Source of the DNA: Gemmatimonadaceae bacterium | GTDB taxonomy: Bacteria; Gemmatimonadota; Gemmatimonadetes; Gemmatimonadales; Gemmatimonadaceae | Length of the DNA: 64,000 nucleotides | Direction of reading: 5' to 3' | Assembly: GCA_020846935.1 (NCBI GenBank) | Contig: JADLCY010000001.1 | Coordinates: 124,001 to 188,000, forward strand | In this document: piece after piece, positions 1 through 8,822 of the stretch | Numbering within the stretch: position 1 is the first letter of the stretch | Layout: every line of letters starts with the position of its first letter | Program-made: the position numbers and the translations under genes | The notes under the pieces: generated by a model | The model's input: only the letters and a program-made list of their open reading frames with translations | Database searches by the model: none | Told to the model about the DNA's origin: nothing

Positions 1-2
1 TG

Positions 3-1889
3 ACCGTGACCGTCGCCGGGCCACTCACCCTGCGCTCCTCCGGCCCGATCGAGATCCACGGCTCGGTGCGTGCGAACTGCAGCGCGGTGTCGATCACCGG
101 CCGCTCGTTGCTCACCCGCGGCACAGTGACCAACCGCTGTGCCACGACGACGGGCACGCCGCCGGACCTGCTCCTGCGCAGCGAAGGTGGCATCCGGCTC
201 GACTCCGCCACCATCACCAGCAGTGGCAGCATCGTCGTCACGAGTCGACCCGCGGCGGGACTGGGGCGCGTGCGCGCACGGGTCGCCGGCACGGCCGCAG
301 ACACGCTGCTCGATCCCTGCGTCATCCAGCACACGCAGATCGGATCCGGAGGGCTGGCCGCCCCGGGCGCCGATGCCTCGCCTAACGGCGGCAACGGATC
401 CAGGGGCGGCGACGTCACACTGGAGTGTGGCGGGCACCTGCAGGCGCTCGGGCTGCGCATGACCTCCCAGGGCGGCGGCCGCGGCGGCAAGGGCACCTCT
501 ACACCGACACAGCCAGCGCTTGGCGGCAACGGTGGCGCCGGCGGCAGCGTGTTCGTGCAGTCGGATGGACGCATCACGTTCGAAGTGAGCGTCCTGTTCG
601 CACAGGCCGGCGGTCGTGGCGGCGACGCCGTCGATGGCGGCGCTGGCACGCGAAAGGTAGGCACCGGGGGCAACGCCGGCGCGGGAGGTGGCATCTCGGT
701 CAATGGGGCGATGGGAACCGACGTCCGCCCTTCAGGCCTCGACGTCTATCTCAACCTGCCCGCCAACACGAGTGACACCCCGGACGTGGCACTTGGCGGT
801 GGTGCATCGATCGGCGGTGACCGCGGCAAGGATGCCTCGACGGTGCCCGCCACGCCCGGGGAGACCGCGACGGCGACCGGGGGCAAGGGGGCCACGATCG
901 GTGATGAGGCCGTGATCAAGCGCGTGATTGGCGACTATTTCGCCGGTGTGGTCACGGGGGCGGCCAACATTACGGTGACCGCCGGTCCGGCCGGTCGCGG
1001 CGGCGTGGCCGCGGTGCGCGCGGGCGACGGTGGCCACGGCAATGCGCAATTCCGTGACGGCGCGAAGAGTGGTGATGCCAACGCCACGGGCGGCCCCGGC
1101 GGCAATGCTCGCGTGCAGGACAACACCAAGGGAGGCAACAGCTGGCCGGGTGGGCCCGGCATGGGCGGCGTGGTGCAGTATGCGTTTGCCTGGGGCGGCA
1201 ACGGCTTCGGCACGTGCGACGTGCTGCCCTGGCTTCCCGGGGGGAACGGAGGTCTGGGCGGCCTTGCCAGTGGCACGCCCGGTACCGGTGGCACGAACGG
1301 CAGCGGCACCAAGGCGCCTAACGGGACGATCGACTATCTGCAGACCATGAACGGCGGCAACGCGGCTCCCGGCGCGGGCCCCGGCGCTCCCGGCGGCGCC
1401 GGCGCGAAGAACGTCGCGTTGATCGGCACGGTCAATGATGACGGCAAGAGCTTCAAGCCCGGCATGCCGGCGAGTGCCTGCGTGACGAAGGAGATCGACA
1501 CACGCGTGGCGCCCTCCGGGGGCGACCAGAGCCACGAGAACTTCGGCCGCATGGGGCCGCGCCGGCGAGGGCGCTTCCGTCGCGATGATGACGACGACGA
1601 CTCACGGCCTCGTGTGTCCATGCGACAGTCCCTGGCCGTCCACAACGTGACCATCGAGGGTGACGGTCCCTGGATCCAGGTCCGGGGTACGCTGGACGAT
1701 CAGGGCAACTTCACGGCGACCGGCCTCGGCACCTACGCCGGGTTCACCGGCATCGACGCCAGGTACTTCGGGAAGCTCGTCCTCGACCAGGCGGGCCAGA
1801 TCGTGGGCCTGAATGGTACGCTCGAAATCGGCAAGAACGGCAAGCTGCCCGGAGGTCAGCCGATCATCTACACGATGACAGCGCCCTAG
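3..1889 (+). CDS. Glycine-rich surface/secreted protein, 5'-truncated by window edge
   Basis: The reading frame is open from the first bases of the window, so the true start and any signal peptide lie upstream. About 627 residues are visible. The central 400 are dominated by Gly-Gly and Asn-Gly-Gly clusters (NGGxGG, GGxGGxG), the composition of low-complexity extracellular repeat or beta-helix-like proteins. Around residue 530 a basic patch is followed by six consecutive Asp (RRDDDDDDSR), a possible cation-binding linker. The last 85 residues are not glycine-rich and alternate like a small beta domain, perhaps an export or anchoring domain. The gene ends against a strong hairpin and converges on the next gene. 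No family is recognised; exported surface protein is inferred from composition only. Confidence 0.6.
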   Translation, partial: TVTVAGPLTLRSSGPIEIHGSVRANCSAVSITGRSLLTRGTVTNRCATTTGTPPDLLLRSEGGIRLDSATITSSGSIVVTSRPAAGLGRVRARVAGTAADTLLDPCVIQHTQIGSGGLAAPGADASPNGGNGSRGGDVTLECGGHLQALGLRMTSQGGGRGGKGTSTPTQPALGGNGGAGGSVFVQSDGRITFEVSVLFAQAGGRGGDAVDGGAGTRKVGTGGNAGAGGGISVNGAMGTDVRPSGLDVYLNLPANTSDTPDVALGGGASIGGDRGKDASTVPATPGETATATGGKGATIGDEAVIKRVIGDYFAGVVTGAANITVTAGPAGRGGVAAVRAGDGGHGNAQFRDGAKSGDANATGGPGGNARVQDNTKGGNSWPGGPGMGGVVQYAFAWGGNGFGTCDVLPWLPGGNGGLGGLASGTPGTGGTNGSGTKAPNGTIDYLQTMNGGNAAPGAGPGAPGGAGAKNVALIGTVNDDGKSFKPGMPASACVTKEIDTRVAPSGGDQSHENFGRMGPRRRGRFRRDDDDDDSRPRVSMRQSLAVHNVTIEGDGPWIQVRGTLDDQGNFTATGLGTYAGFTGIDARYFGKLVLDQAGQIVGLNGTLEIGKNGKLPGGQPIIYTMTAP

Positions 1890-1913
1890 GCTGGCACGGC
1901 AGGCGGTCCGCGA

Positions 1914-1948
1914 GAGAGGGCGATGGGAACGATTCCTATCGCCCTCTC
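1914..1948. terminator. Bidirectional hairpin between convergent genes
   Basis: Arms at 1914-1929 and 1933-1948 form a 16-bp stem with one G-T pair and a three-base loop. The outer 11 bp (GAGAGGGCGAT / ATCGCCCTCTC) are perfect. There is no T-run, so it may stall polymerase or block exonucleases rather than be a classical intrinsic terminator. It sits exactly between the stops of the glycine-rich gene and the converging epimerase gene. Confidence 0.7.
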
Positions 1949-1962
1949 CCATGGAGCGCACC

Positions 1963-3099
1963 CTACTCGTGGCCTCCTTTCCCGCGCTCCTTCCACGCTT
2001 CGAGCAGCGCCTTCTCACGCTCCGGTGTGAAGCCGGTCCTGATCGCCGCCTGGCGCTCGGCGGGAAGCGTGCGCCACCACGCGAGCGTGTCGCGCGCGGT
2101 CGTCTCCATCGGGCGCCACCGGAGTCCGGCCTTCATCTCGGGCGTGAGGTCAAACTGCGCGAAGCCGGCGGTCCGACCCTGCATCACCTGAAACACCGGC
2201 AGCTCGCGGCCATACGGATTCGCGCCGTTGGCGCGCAGGAACTCGGCATCCACCCACGTGAAGGTGGGGTCCGAACCCACGCCGGCGCGGACCTGGTTCA
2301 CGAAGTCGCGGAACGGCGTGCCGAGGTGCGGCGCCACCGCATTGAAGACGCCGTAGGTGCGATCTTCGACCAGCTTCACGCAAAAGTCCACCAGATCACG
2401 CACGTCGATGATCTGCACGCGGTCGCTCCCATCACCCGGCACCAGCACCTCGCCGCCGCGGGCGATCCGGACGGGCCAATACGTGAATCGATCCGTATCG
2501 TCCTCCGGGCCGATGATCAGGCCCGGGCGCACCACGGTCACGCGACCCGGCATCGCCGCGTGCGCCTCCTTCTCGGCGTACGCCTTGGCGTGACCGTAGG
2601 GAAGCGGAGTTCCCTCGCGTATCGGCGAGTTCTCGAGCGTCAGCACGGGAGCGGCCGCCGTCATCGGCACCCGGCTCGTGTCCTGATACACCGACCGCGT
2701 GGATATGAAGAGGTACTGGTCGGTGGAGTCCTTGAGGAGCCCGGCCGATTGCTTGACCCACTCGGGGGCGGTGCTCTGGGAGGCTGACTCGTCGATGACG
2801 GCGTCCCACCTGCGTCCGCGGAGCGCATCGAGATTGTTCGCGCGGTCACCGGCGAGCTGCTCGACGTCCTTCCCGAACAGGTTGGGGCCGCTGCGCCCGC
2901 GGTTGAAGATCGTGACCTGGTGTCCGCGCGCGAGCGCGGCGCGCACATCGTGCGGCCCGACGAACCCCGTCCCGCCAAGGATCAGGATCTTCTTTGCCGC
3001 CGGGGCCGGCGGTGCGACGCGCAGCGTGCGCGGGTCGAGCGCAGCCATCGCGCCGAGGGTCGTGAGCCCGATCTCGAGAAACTCGCGGCGGCTCTTCAT
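1963..3099 (-). CDS. Tat-exported NAD-dependent epimerase/dehydratase (extended SDR)
   Basis: 378 residues. The start at 3099 is chosen because it opens directly on a twin-arginine signal (MKSRREFLEIGLTTLGAMAA); 17 further in-frame residues upstream look non-coding. After the signal comes the Rossmann motif GGTGFVG, then an active-site-like serine (FISTRSVY) and the SDR pair Y-x3-K (YGHAK). This is the architecture of sugar-nucleotide epimerases/dehydratases and CSP41-like proteins. Tat export of a nucleotide-cofactor enzyme is unusual but consistent with folding and cofactor loading before export. The substrate is unknown. It lies downstream of, and in the same direction as, the M24 gene. 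Confidence 0.85.
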   Translation of the reverse strand: MKSRREFLEIGLTTLGAMAALDPRTLRVAPPAPAAKKILILGGTGFVGPHDVRAALARGHQVTIFNRGRSGPNLFGKDVEQLAGDRANNLDALRGRRWDAVIDESASQSTAPEWVKQSAGLLKDSTDQYLFISTRSVYQDTSRVPMTAAAPVLTLENSPIREGTPLPYGHAKAYAEKEAHAAMPGRVTVVRPGLIIGPEDDTDRFTYWPVRIARGGEVLVPGDGSDRVQIIDVRDLVDFCVKLVEDRTYGVFNAVAPHLGTPFRDFVNQVRAGVGSDPTFTWVDAEFLRANGANPYGRELPVFQVMQGRTAGFAQFDLTPEMKAGLRWRPMETTARDTLAWWRTLPAERQAAIRTGFTPEREKALLEAWKERGKGGHE

Positions 3100-3177
3100 G
3101 GGCGCATGGTCGGTTGATGTTGAACGGCGCACGATCGGCGTGACCGGCAAACCACGGACTGCGGGTCGCGTGGCCGC

Positions 3178-4584
3178 CTATACGCGAAGATAGCTCCACT
3201 CCCTGCTGAACGGGATCCGACTCATCAGCACGGCACGATCCCGGAGCACCACCAGGCGGTCGCTCGGGTTGATGCCGATCCCCGAGGCTTCGTCGTAGAG
3301 ACCGGGCTCGACGGAGAACGTCATGCCCTCCTCGACCACCGTGTCGTCGCCCAGCGCGAGAAACGGCGGCTGGTGGCCGACGAAGTTCTGCCCCTGTCCG
3401 TGCCCCGGCCGGTGATAGATGAACTCCTGCATCCCCTGCTTGATCTGGTACGCGTGCACCTTGTACGCGATCTCCGAACACACGGCGCCCGGTTTCGTTT
3501 CCTCGGTGATCATCTGGACCGTGTCAGCCACTACCTGCCACATGCGATCGTGCTGCTGCGTCGATGGGAGCAGGATGTAGTTGCGATAGCCCTCACCACC
3601 GTAGCCGCCGAGCAGGATGTCGCAGTTCACGTACAGCGGCTTGCCTCGTTCCACCCGGGCATGGAAGAACTGGTTCGGGTGCGGATAGGCCGTCGCCACC
3701 CCGGTGCGCACGTAATTGCCCGTCACCTCCATGCCGACTGCACTGTGGGGTTTGCCGTCGCGCCTCACATCCCGCATCATGAGGTTGATGCCGTACGATG
3801 CGAGCGCCTGCCCGATCTGGTAATCGGTCGTGCGCGTACCGTGTTCGAGGATGTAGTCGCGCGCGAACGCATGCACCTTGTCGAAGTAGCGATACGCGCG
3901 CTGCGTGAGTGCGATCTCTTCCGGGGTCTTGATCACCTGCAGACGCAGGCATTCGTCGGAGATATCGATCGCCTTTGCCGAGGGGAGCACGCGCTCCCAC
4001 GTCCGTTGTGCAGAGGGCCCGAGTTCGCGATCGAGCGCGATGGTGCGATCGCCGAGCCCGCGCGCACCCAGCTTGCCCAGCACCCAGGCCCACAAGTCCA
4101 CGCGATTGCCACGCGCCAGCTCGCCGCGGTTCGGAAAGCCGCCCTCGGCGTGAGGGTAGCAGAAGTAGTAGTCGTTCTCCGTCGCCCACCACGACGTGAT
4201 GAGATCCCGGTCGATCGCCGGCGAGAACCAGTAGACCGTGTCGCGTTCGTCCACCGGCATCAGGGCCCAGGTCGTACGTTCACCGCTGCCGCGAAAGCAG
4301 CCGGTGAAATACACCAGGTTGACGTCGCTCTGCAGGAGCACGGCGTGCGCGCCCCGCGCCCTGGCCCGCTCCCGCAGTACCTGCGACCGCGCCTTGTACC
4401 ACGACAACGCAAGCCGATCCACGCCGACGGGTGCCGGCGCCGGATGGTGCGGGTTGTCCACCAGGAGGCGCTCGGAGCCCCGCGGCTGCAGGTCGTTTGC
4501 CTCTGCGGCCAACGCTTCGCTGGCCAGCGAGGCGGCGGCGATCGACGCGCCGATCTCGCGAACGAACGTCCGACGGCTAGCCAT
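3178..4584 (-). CDS. Tat-exported M24 (aminopeptidase P/creatinase-like) protein, degenerate metal site
   Basis: 468 residues. The start at 4584 opens on a Tat signal (MASRRTFVREIGASIAAASL) and overlaps the stop of the upstream DoxX gene (ATGGCTAG), which favours it over the longer frame. The C-terminal half has the pita-bread landmarks: HPN, a GGYGGEGYRN segment, the RPGHGQG histidine loop and FSVEPGLY. Aligned by eye, the five usual metal ligands Asp-Asp-His-Glu-Glu read D322, E331, H395, E426 and S441, so the second Asp is Glu and the last Glu is Ser. It may bind one metal, work like metal-free creatinases, or be inactive. The likely substrate is a Pro-containing peptide or small amide; this is uncertain. 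Confidence 0.8.
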   Translation of the reverse strand: MASRRTFVREIGASIAAASLASEALAAEANDLQPRGSERLLVDNPHHPAPAPVGVDRLALSWYKARSQVLRERARARGAHAVLLQSDVNLVYFTGCFRGSGERTTWALMPVDERDTVYWFSPAIDRDLITSWWATENDYYFCYPHAEGGFPNRGELARGNRVDLWAWVLGKLGARGLGDRTIALDRELGPSAQRTWERVLPSAKAIDISDECLRLQVIKTPEEIALTQRAYRYFDKVHAFARDYILEHGTRTTDYQIGQALASYGINLMMRDVRRDGKPHSAVGMEVTGNYVRTGVATAYPHPNQFFHARVERGKPLYVNCDILLGGYGGEGYRNYILLPSTQQHDRMWQVVADTVQMITEETKPGAVCSEIAYKVHAYQIKQGMQEFIYHRPGHGQGQNFVGHQPPFLALGDDTVVEEGMTFSVEPGLYDEASGIGINPSDRLVVLRDRAVLMSRIPFSREWSYLRV

Positions 4585-4987
4585 CGGCTCGCTTCGCCCG
4601 TGCGACCAGTCGGCTGTCCAGCGAATAGGCGCCGCCACCCGCGAACGCGAGTGCGATCGACGCGGTGCCCAGCAGGAGTTCGAACTCGAAACCACCCATG
4701 AAACCCTTGGGCCAGAGGGCGAAACCGATGGCGCCGACCATGTCGATGCAGAAGAGCACACCGAGCAGGCGGGTCAGGAACCCGGCGGCGAGGGCGAGGC
4801 CGCCAAAGAACTCGAGAATGGTCACCCCCCAGGCCGCGATCCCCGGCAACGGAATACCCAGCGAGGTGAAGAATCCCGTGACTCCCTCGTGACCCATGGC
4901 GAACAGCTTGGCGTGCCCGTGCACCATGAACGTCAGGCCCGTGACGACACGGAGCACGAGGAGTGCGAGATCAGTCCTGATCGGCAT
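4577..4987 (-). CDS. DoxX family membrane protein
   Basis: 136 residues with four hydrophobic segments and the usual DoxX beginning (RTDLALLVLRVVTGLTFMVHG). The family is associated with quinone- or thiol-linked membrane redox complexes, but its biochemical role is poorly defined. The start at 4987 is the only one that leaves the first transmembrane helix near the N-terminus; the longer open frame upstream is Arg-rich noise. The gene shares 8 bp with the M24 gene, so the two are probably translationally coupled. About 200 bp upstream is non-coding. Confidence 0.85.
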   Translation of the reverse strand: MPIRTDLALLVLRVVTGLTFMVHGHAKLFAMGHEGVTGFFTSLGIPLPGIAAWGVTILEFFGGLALAAGFLTRLLGVLFCIDMVGAIGFALWPKGFMGGFEFELLLGTASIALAFAGGGAYSLDSRLVARAKRADG

Positions 4988-5196
4988 TGGTAGTCCTGGC
5001 TGGCATCGACCGGAAGTTCGGCGCGCGCGCACCACTCGGCTAGGGTAACGAGGGAGACCATCGCGGCAATGGGCGCTCCGCTCGATGGCCGGTGCCTCGG
5101 CGACTGGAGTCCCGGTTCGGTACACGCCGACGGTCGTGCCGCAGGGCGCGCGGGCGCCGGTTCCCCGGGTTGAGCGGGCGCCCTGATCGACGGCGC

Positions 5197-6075
5197 CTAC
5201 CTGGAAGTGTCCTTGAGCGCGCGGAGCCGCTTCGCAGGTTCTGCGAGCGACGACGCGCCGTCCCACAGGGTCGACCACAGGTCGCCAACGGCATCGAGCC
5301 GCGCGTTCATGTCGCGCAACGTGAAGCGCTGCGGCGGTGCGTCGCCGCGCTCGAACTCCTCCCAGGTGCATGGCGCGGACACGGGGGCACCCGGTCGCGG
5401 ACGCAATGCGTACACGCACGCGAACGTCGCGCCGGGATGATTCCGACCGGTGTCCATGAAGATGCGATGGCCGCGGTCCTTCTTCGCAAACGCCAGCGTG
5501 AAGCGCTCGGGATCGCGCGCCGTCGCCAGCGCCCCCACCGCGTCCGCGAAACGGCCAGCCTCACCCGCGGGCGTCGGCTCGATCGGCACCACGATGTGGT
5601 ACCCCTTGGAGCCGGAGGTCTTGATTCCCGTCGGCACGCCGAGTTCCTCCAGCAGCGCTCGAAGTCCCAGCGTCGCGGTCCGCAACATGCGCGCGTCATC
5701 GACGGAGGGATCGAGGTCGAACACCAGCAGGTCGGTCAGATCGAGCGCGGGCGCGCGTGACACCCACACGTGCGGGGTGATCGTGTTCTGATTCACGACC
5801 CACATGAGCGACCGATGGTCGGTGATGAGCGGATAGTTCACCACGCCCCCCTGCTTTGGCACCGTGACCCGCTCGAGCCAGGCCGGGAATCCCTTCTCGA
5901 CGTTCTTCTGCATGAAGCCCTCCTCGCCGATTCCGCGAGGAAAGCGCTCCATGGTGACCGGTCGACTTCGGGCAAACGGCACGAGGAATGGCGAGACCCG
6001 CTCGTAGTACGCCGCGACATCACCCTTGGTGATGCCATCCGCCGGGAACAGCAGCTTCTCGGGGTGCGTGATCAT
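5197..6075 (-). CDS. ligD: LigD-type polymerase (primase-polymerase) domain protein
   Basis: 292 residues, the length of a stand-alone LigD polymerase domain of the archaeo-eukaryotic primase type. Visible motifs are the catalytic pair DLD in LLVFDLDPSVDD and the nucleotide-binding strand TSGSKGYHIVVPI. Such domains add ribo- or deoxynucleotides at breaks during bacterial non-homologous end joining. The ATG at 6075 overlaps the TGA of the ligase gene (ATGA), so the two polypeptides are coupled and replace the usual fused LigD. No Ku gene or 3'-phosphoesterase domain is present in the window. Confidence 0.9.
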   Translation of the reverse strand: MITHPEKLLFPADGITKGDVAAYYERVSPFLVPFARSRPVTMERFPRGIGEEGFMQKNVEKGFPAWLERVTVPKQGGVVNYPLITDHRSLMWVVNQNTITPHVWVSRAPALDLTDLLVFDLDPSVDDARMLRTATLGLRALLEELGVPTGIKTSGSKGYHIVVPIEPTPAGEAGRFADAVGALATARDPERFTLAFAKKDRGHRIFMDTGRNHPGATFACVYALRPRPGAPVSAPCTWEEFERGDAPPQRFTLRDMNARLDAVGDLWSTLWDGASSLAEPAKRLRALKDTSR

Positions 6076-6938
6076 CCCGTCACCCGCGTGACCTCGCGCG
6101 GCACCTGACCAGGCCGAACGCCGAGCAGCCGCGAATGCCGCAGCTTGCCGTGCGCCGTCCATTCGATGAACGCGGCGCGCACGACAACGTCGGGGCGCAC
6201 CCAGTGACCGGCACGCGGAAGGCCGGTCGCACGCGTGAACGGAGACGCACTCACCGCCAGCGCATCGAGCTGCTCGCGCAGGGCGTTCAGCAGCGCGACG
6301 TCGAACCCGGTGCCGACCCTGCCGGCAAAAACGAAGTCATCGCCATCGTAGTACCCCACCAGCAGCGCCCCAAGGCCCGCGCGCTTGCCCTGCGGATCGG
6401 TGAACCCGCCAACGACGAAGTCCTGCGACACCTCGCACTTCATCTTGAGCCAGTGCTTCGACCGCTTGTGCTCGTAGATCGAATCGCGCCGCTTGGCGAT
6501 CACCCCCTCCCACCCTTCGCGACACGCGCGCTCCCACGGCGCATCGCCGTCGAGGGGTTCGACGCGAACAAGCGGGGGCCGCAACGGGAGCGTGTCCAGC
6601 AGCGCACGGCGTGCATCGAGCGGCAGGCCGGTCACCGCGCGGCCGTCGAGCCACAACACGTCGAAGACGTGATACCCGAACGCCGCGGCCTTTCCCCAGA
6701 CCCCCATCGCCTCGCCATCGAGAATGAGCTCCGATGCGGGCAGGGCGCGGATGGCCGCGACAATCGTCGGATGGTGATGCGTCAGCCGATTGCGCGAGAG
6801 CAACGTGACGTCGTCACCGGCCTTGTGCGCCATCAGCCGGATGCCGTCGAATTTGCGTTCGAAGGTCCACGCATCGCCGCTGAATCGCTCTTGCGTGAGC
6901 GTGGCGGCCATTGGCTCGAGCCACTCGGGAACGGTCAT
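6072..6938 (-). CDS. ligD: ATP-dependent DNA ligase, LigD ligase-domain type
   Basis: 288 residues, with an adenylation domain followed by an OB-fold. Motif I is ERKFDGIR with K29 as the expected adenylated lysine. LDGEAM (about residue 73), EGVIAKR (143-149) and the LKMKC segment (164-168) match ligase motifs III, IV and V. It seals nicks using ATP. The start at 6938 gives a normal domain boundary; the longer open frame is Arg-rich and out of frame with the upstream membrane-protein genes. It forms a two-gene end-joining unit with the polymerase gene. Confidence 0.9.
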   Translation of the reverse strand: MTVPEWLEPMAATLTQERFSGDAWTFERKFDGIRLMAHKAGDDVTLLSRNRLTHHHPTIVAAIRALPASELILDGEAMGVWGKAAAFGYHVFDVLWLDGRAVTGLPLDARRALLDTLPLRPPLVRVEPLDGDAPWERACREGWEGVIAKRRDSIYEHKRSKHWLKMKCEVSQDFVVGGFTDPQGKRAGLGALLVGYYDGDDFVFAGRVGTGFDVALLNALREQLDALAVSASPFTRATGLPRAGHWVRPDVVVRAAFIEWTAHGKLRHSRLLGVRPGQVPREVTRVTG

Positions 6939-7081
6939 GCTCCGCCGGCAATTGGTCGACGCGAAGATATCACCCCGTGGCGCGCAGCGGCGTGCCTGAC
7001 GTGGCGCCGTTCCCGCGCCCGTTGCCGCGGCGCGTGTCCGGACGCGGAAGCCCACGCCGCGCGCGGCCCCAGGTGCACCGC

Positions 7082-7477
7082 TCAGCGCAGCAGGAGGCCG
7101 ACGGCGAACGAGGCAAGGTTTGCGATCACGATGGCGGTCGCGTCTCGTCGACGCGCGGCGGCGATGGCACCGCTCCCTGCCGCAAGCCGGTGCCCTGCCG
7201 GAACCGGCGCCACCACGAGCGCAAACAAGGCGACCTCTGCCAACGGCGCGAACACCTCGGCGAGGGCGATCCACGCCGCGTCCGACGCGCCGAATGCGCG
7301 CAAGGCCGGGAACCCCAGATGCACGAGCGGGAGCGTACACGCCGAAAGCCACGCCGCGGCAAACCATCGCGTGCGCGGTGCATGCATCGGGTGCAGCAGA
7401 TACCACAGCACCACACCCTCGACGGCCACCGTCAGGAGCCATGCCACTCCCAGGTTCCCCAGCGCGAGCCATGTCAT
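7082..7477 (-). CDS. Small membrane protein of unknown function
   Basis: 131 residues with about four hydrophobic segments (roughly 1-28, 38-62, 68-92 and 112-130). Acidic residues fall inside a membrane segment (EVFAPLAEVALF). Its start overlaps the stop of the upstream gene by one base (TGATG), so it is translated together with the larger GPHNW-motif membrane protein and probably partners it. I do not recognise the family. The 143 bp beyond its stop, up to the ligase gene, hold no convincing gene. Confidence 0.65.
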   Translation of the reverse strand: MTWLALGNLGVAWLLTVAVEGVVLWYLLHPMHAPRTRWFAAAWLSACTLPLVHLGFPALRAFGASDAAWIALAEVFAPLAEVALFALVVAPVPAGHRLAAGSGAIAAARRRDATAIVIANLASFAVGLLLR

Positions 7478-8484
7478 CAAGCGAGCCTGAGCAGCATGGG
7501 GACCTCGCCCAGCACGTGTGCGATCGCCAGCGTGAAATACACGTCGCGGGCCCGAGCGTAGTCGGCCGTGAACGCGACCCAGAGTGCCACGACGGCGACA
7601 GCAAGCCCACCGAATGCGAACCGCACCACGCGTCGTCGCACCACGCTGTCGCGGACGATGGCCACGCGCACGCGGCGCCACGGCGCGCCCATGCCCGTGA
7701 CGACCGGCATGACCACGATCCAAACGGCGTAGTGCAGGAGCTCCAGGAGCGCGAGCGTGGCGACGAGTGCGCGGGGGCCGAGCCACGTAAGCTGAACGCC
7801 ACCGGCCTGCGCGACGATCCGCATCGTCAACGCATCCGTTCCCTCGCCGGGGAGCGGGCCCGCGTCACGCAACGACCACAGGAGCACCACGATCAACAGC
7901 GGCAGCGCAGCGAGCAGCGCGCGATACGCCGGACGCCAGTGTCGATGGTGACGCCCCAGCTCCCGATCGAGCACGACGAACGAGACGATCGGATGCGCGT
8001 ACACCAGCAGCAGCGACCACACACCGGGATTCCAGCACGCGAGCGACGCCGCCACCAGCGCGACCGGCAGCACCCACGTCCAGTCGCGGACCGGCTTCTG
8101 TCGGCTGCGCAGGAACGCGAGGGCGGCGATCCACCCGACCAGTGCCAGGTTCCACGCCGTGGCCCAGCGCGCGAGCGTCGTCGTCGAACCGCCGAATCGT
8201 GCGGCGCCGGGGATCGCGAGCGCCCCAACGGTCAACAGCACCATGCCGGCGATCGCGACGAGGAAGAACTCGCGGAACGGCGAAAGACGTGACGGGAGTC
8301 GCGCGATCGCATAGCGAAACTCCATCCAGTTGTGCGGCCCCGCAAACAGGAACACGCTGGCCAGCGCCAGTTCGAGTGGAACCGTCGCCACCAGCGCGGT
8401 GGCGGCAAGGACGCACGCTCCGGCAAGCGCGCTGAAGCGCCGCGCGGACGCGTGGGTCAGCGCTTGCGTCGACGGATCACCCAT
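7477..8484 (-). CDS. Polytopic membrane protein with GPHNWMEFRY motif
   Basis: 335 residues, about nine predicted membrane spans. Near residue 50 is a striking polar motif at a membrane edge, AGPHNWMEFRYAIARLP. Further histidines occur in YAHPIV, ELGRHHRHW, LLHYAVW and AIAHVLGE. Scattered intramembrane His would suit a metal, heme or quinone site, but this is inference. The gene is flanked by two small membrane-protein genes that overlap it at both ends, making a three-gene operon. I do not recognise a characterised family. Confidence 0.65.
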   Translation of the reverse strand: MGDPSTQALTHASARRFSALAGACVLAATALVATVPLELALASVFLFAGPHNWMEFRYAIARLPSRLSPFREFFLVAIAGMVLLTVGALAIPGAARFGGSTTTLARWATAWNLALVGWIAALAFLRSRQKPVRDWTWVLPVALVAASLACWNPGVWSLLLVYAHPIVSFVVLDRELGRHHRHWRPAYRALLAALPLLIVVLLWSLRDAGPLPGEGTDALTMRIVAQAGGVQLTWLGPRALVATLALLELLHYAVWIVVMPVVTGMGAPWRRVRVAIVRDSVVRRRVVRFAFGGLAVAVVALWVAFTADYARARDVYFTLAIAHVLGEVPMLLRLA

Positions 8485-8654
8485 ACGCCAACGGCGAGCG
8501 CGACCACGGCGAGCACCGTCGCACCGAACGGACTCGAGGCCGCAGACACGGGGTCAGGCGCGACGTCTGCCGCCGACGCGAGGGTGGGGACCGCAGCGGC
8601 GAGCGCGACGGGCAGGAGCGCAGCGCGGATGCGTTGGAGATGATGGGTAGGCAT
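8457..8654 (-). CDS. Small secreted/membrane protein with C-terminal TM and basic tail
   Basis: 65 residues: an N-terminal signal-like segment with an ALA-rich core ending near ASAAD, a short linker, then a hydrophobic helix of about 20 residues closed by RRRKR. A hydrophobic helix followed by a basic tail also ends many sorted surface proteins, but no LPXTG, GlyGly or PEP motif is clear. It overlaps the next gene by 28 bp in another frame and lies divergent to yebC. The Shine-Dalgarno is weak (GGAG about 20 nt upstream), so it is likely but not certain to be a gene. Confidence 0.5.
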   Translation of the reverse strand: MPTHHLQRIRAALLPVALAAAVPTLASAADVAPDPVSAASSPFGATVLAVVALAVGVWVIRRRKR

Positions 8655-8822
8655 GGGCGGGTGGGGTCGGGTGCTCCGGAAACACGCGCAGCACCGCTGC
8701 CGGACGGCTCACCCGCTGCAAGTCAGCGCCCGGGGAACACGGCGGGCACGCGGCAAACCTCGGGTGAGCCCGGGTGCGCGAACCGGAGGCCACGACGGCG
8801 GACAACGGTGTCGGAGCGTCCC

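Noticed and set aside
732-1535. 267-codon minus-strand open frame inside the glycine-rich gene
   Set aside because: Ala/Arg/Gly-rich translation of the complementary strand of a high-GC repeat; no start context and no protein-like features.
3373-4701. 442-codon plus-strand open frame opposite the M24 gene
   Set aside because: A shadow of the M24 and DoxX genes, Arg/His-rich, crossing the boundary between two real genes.
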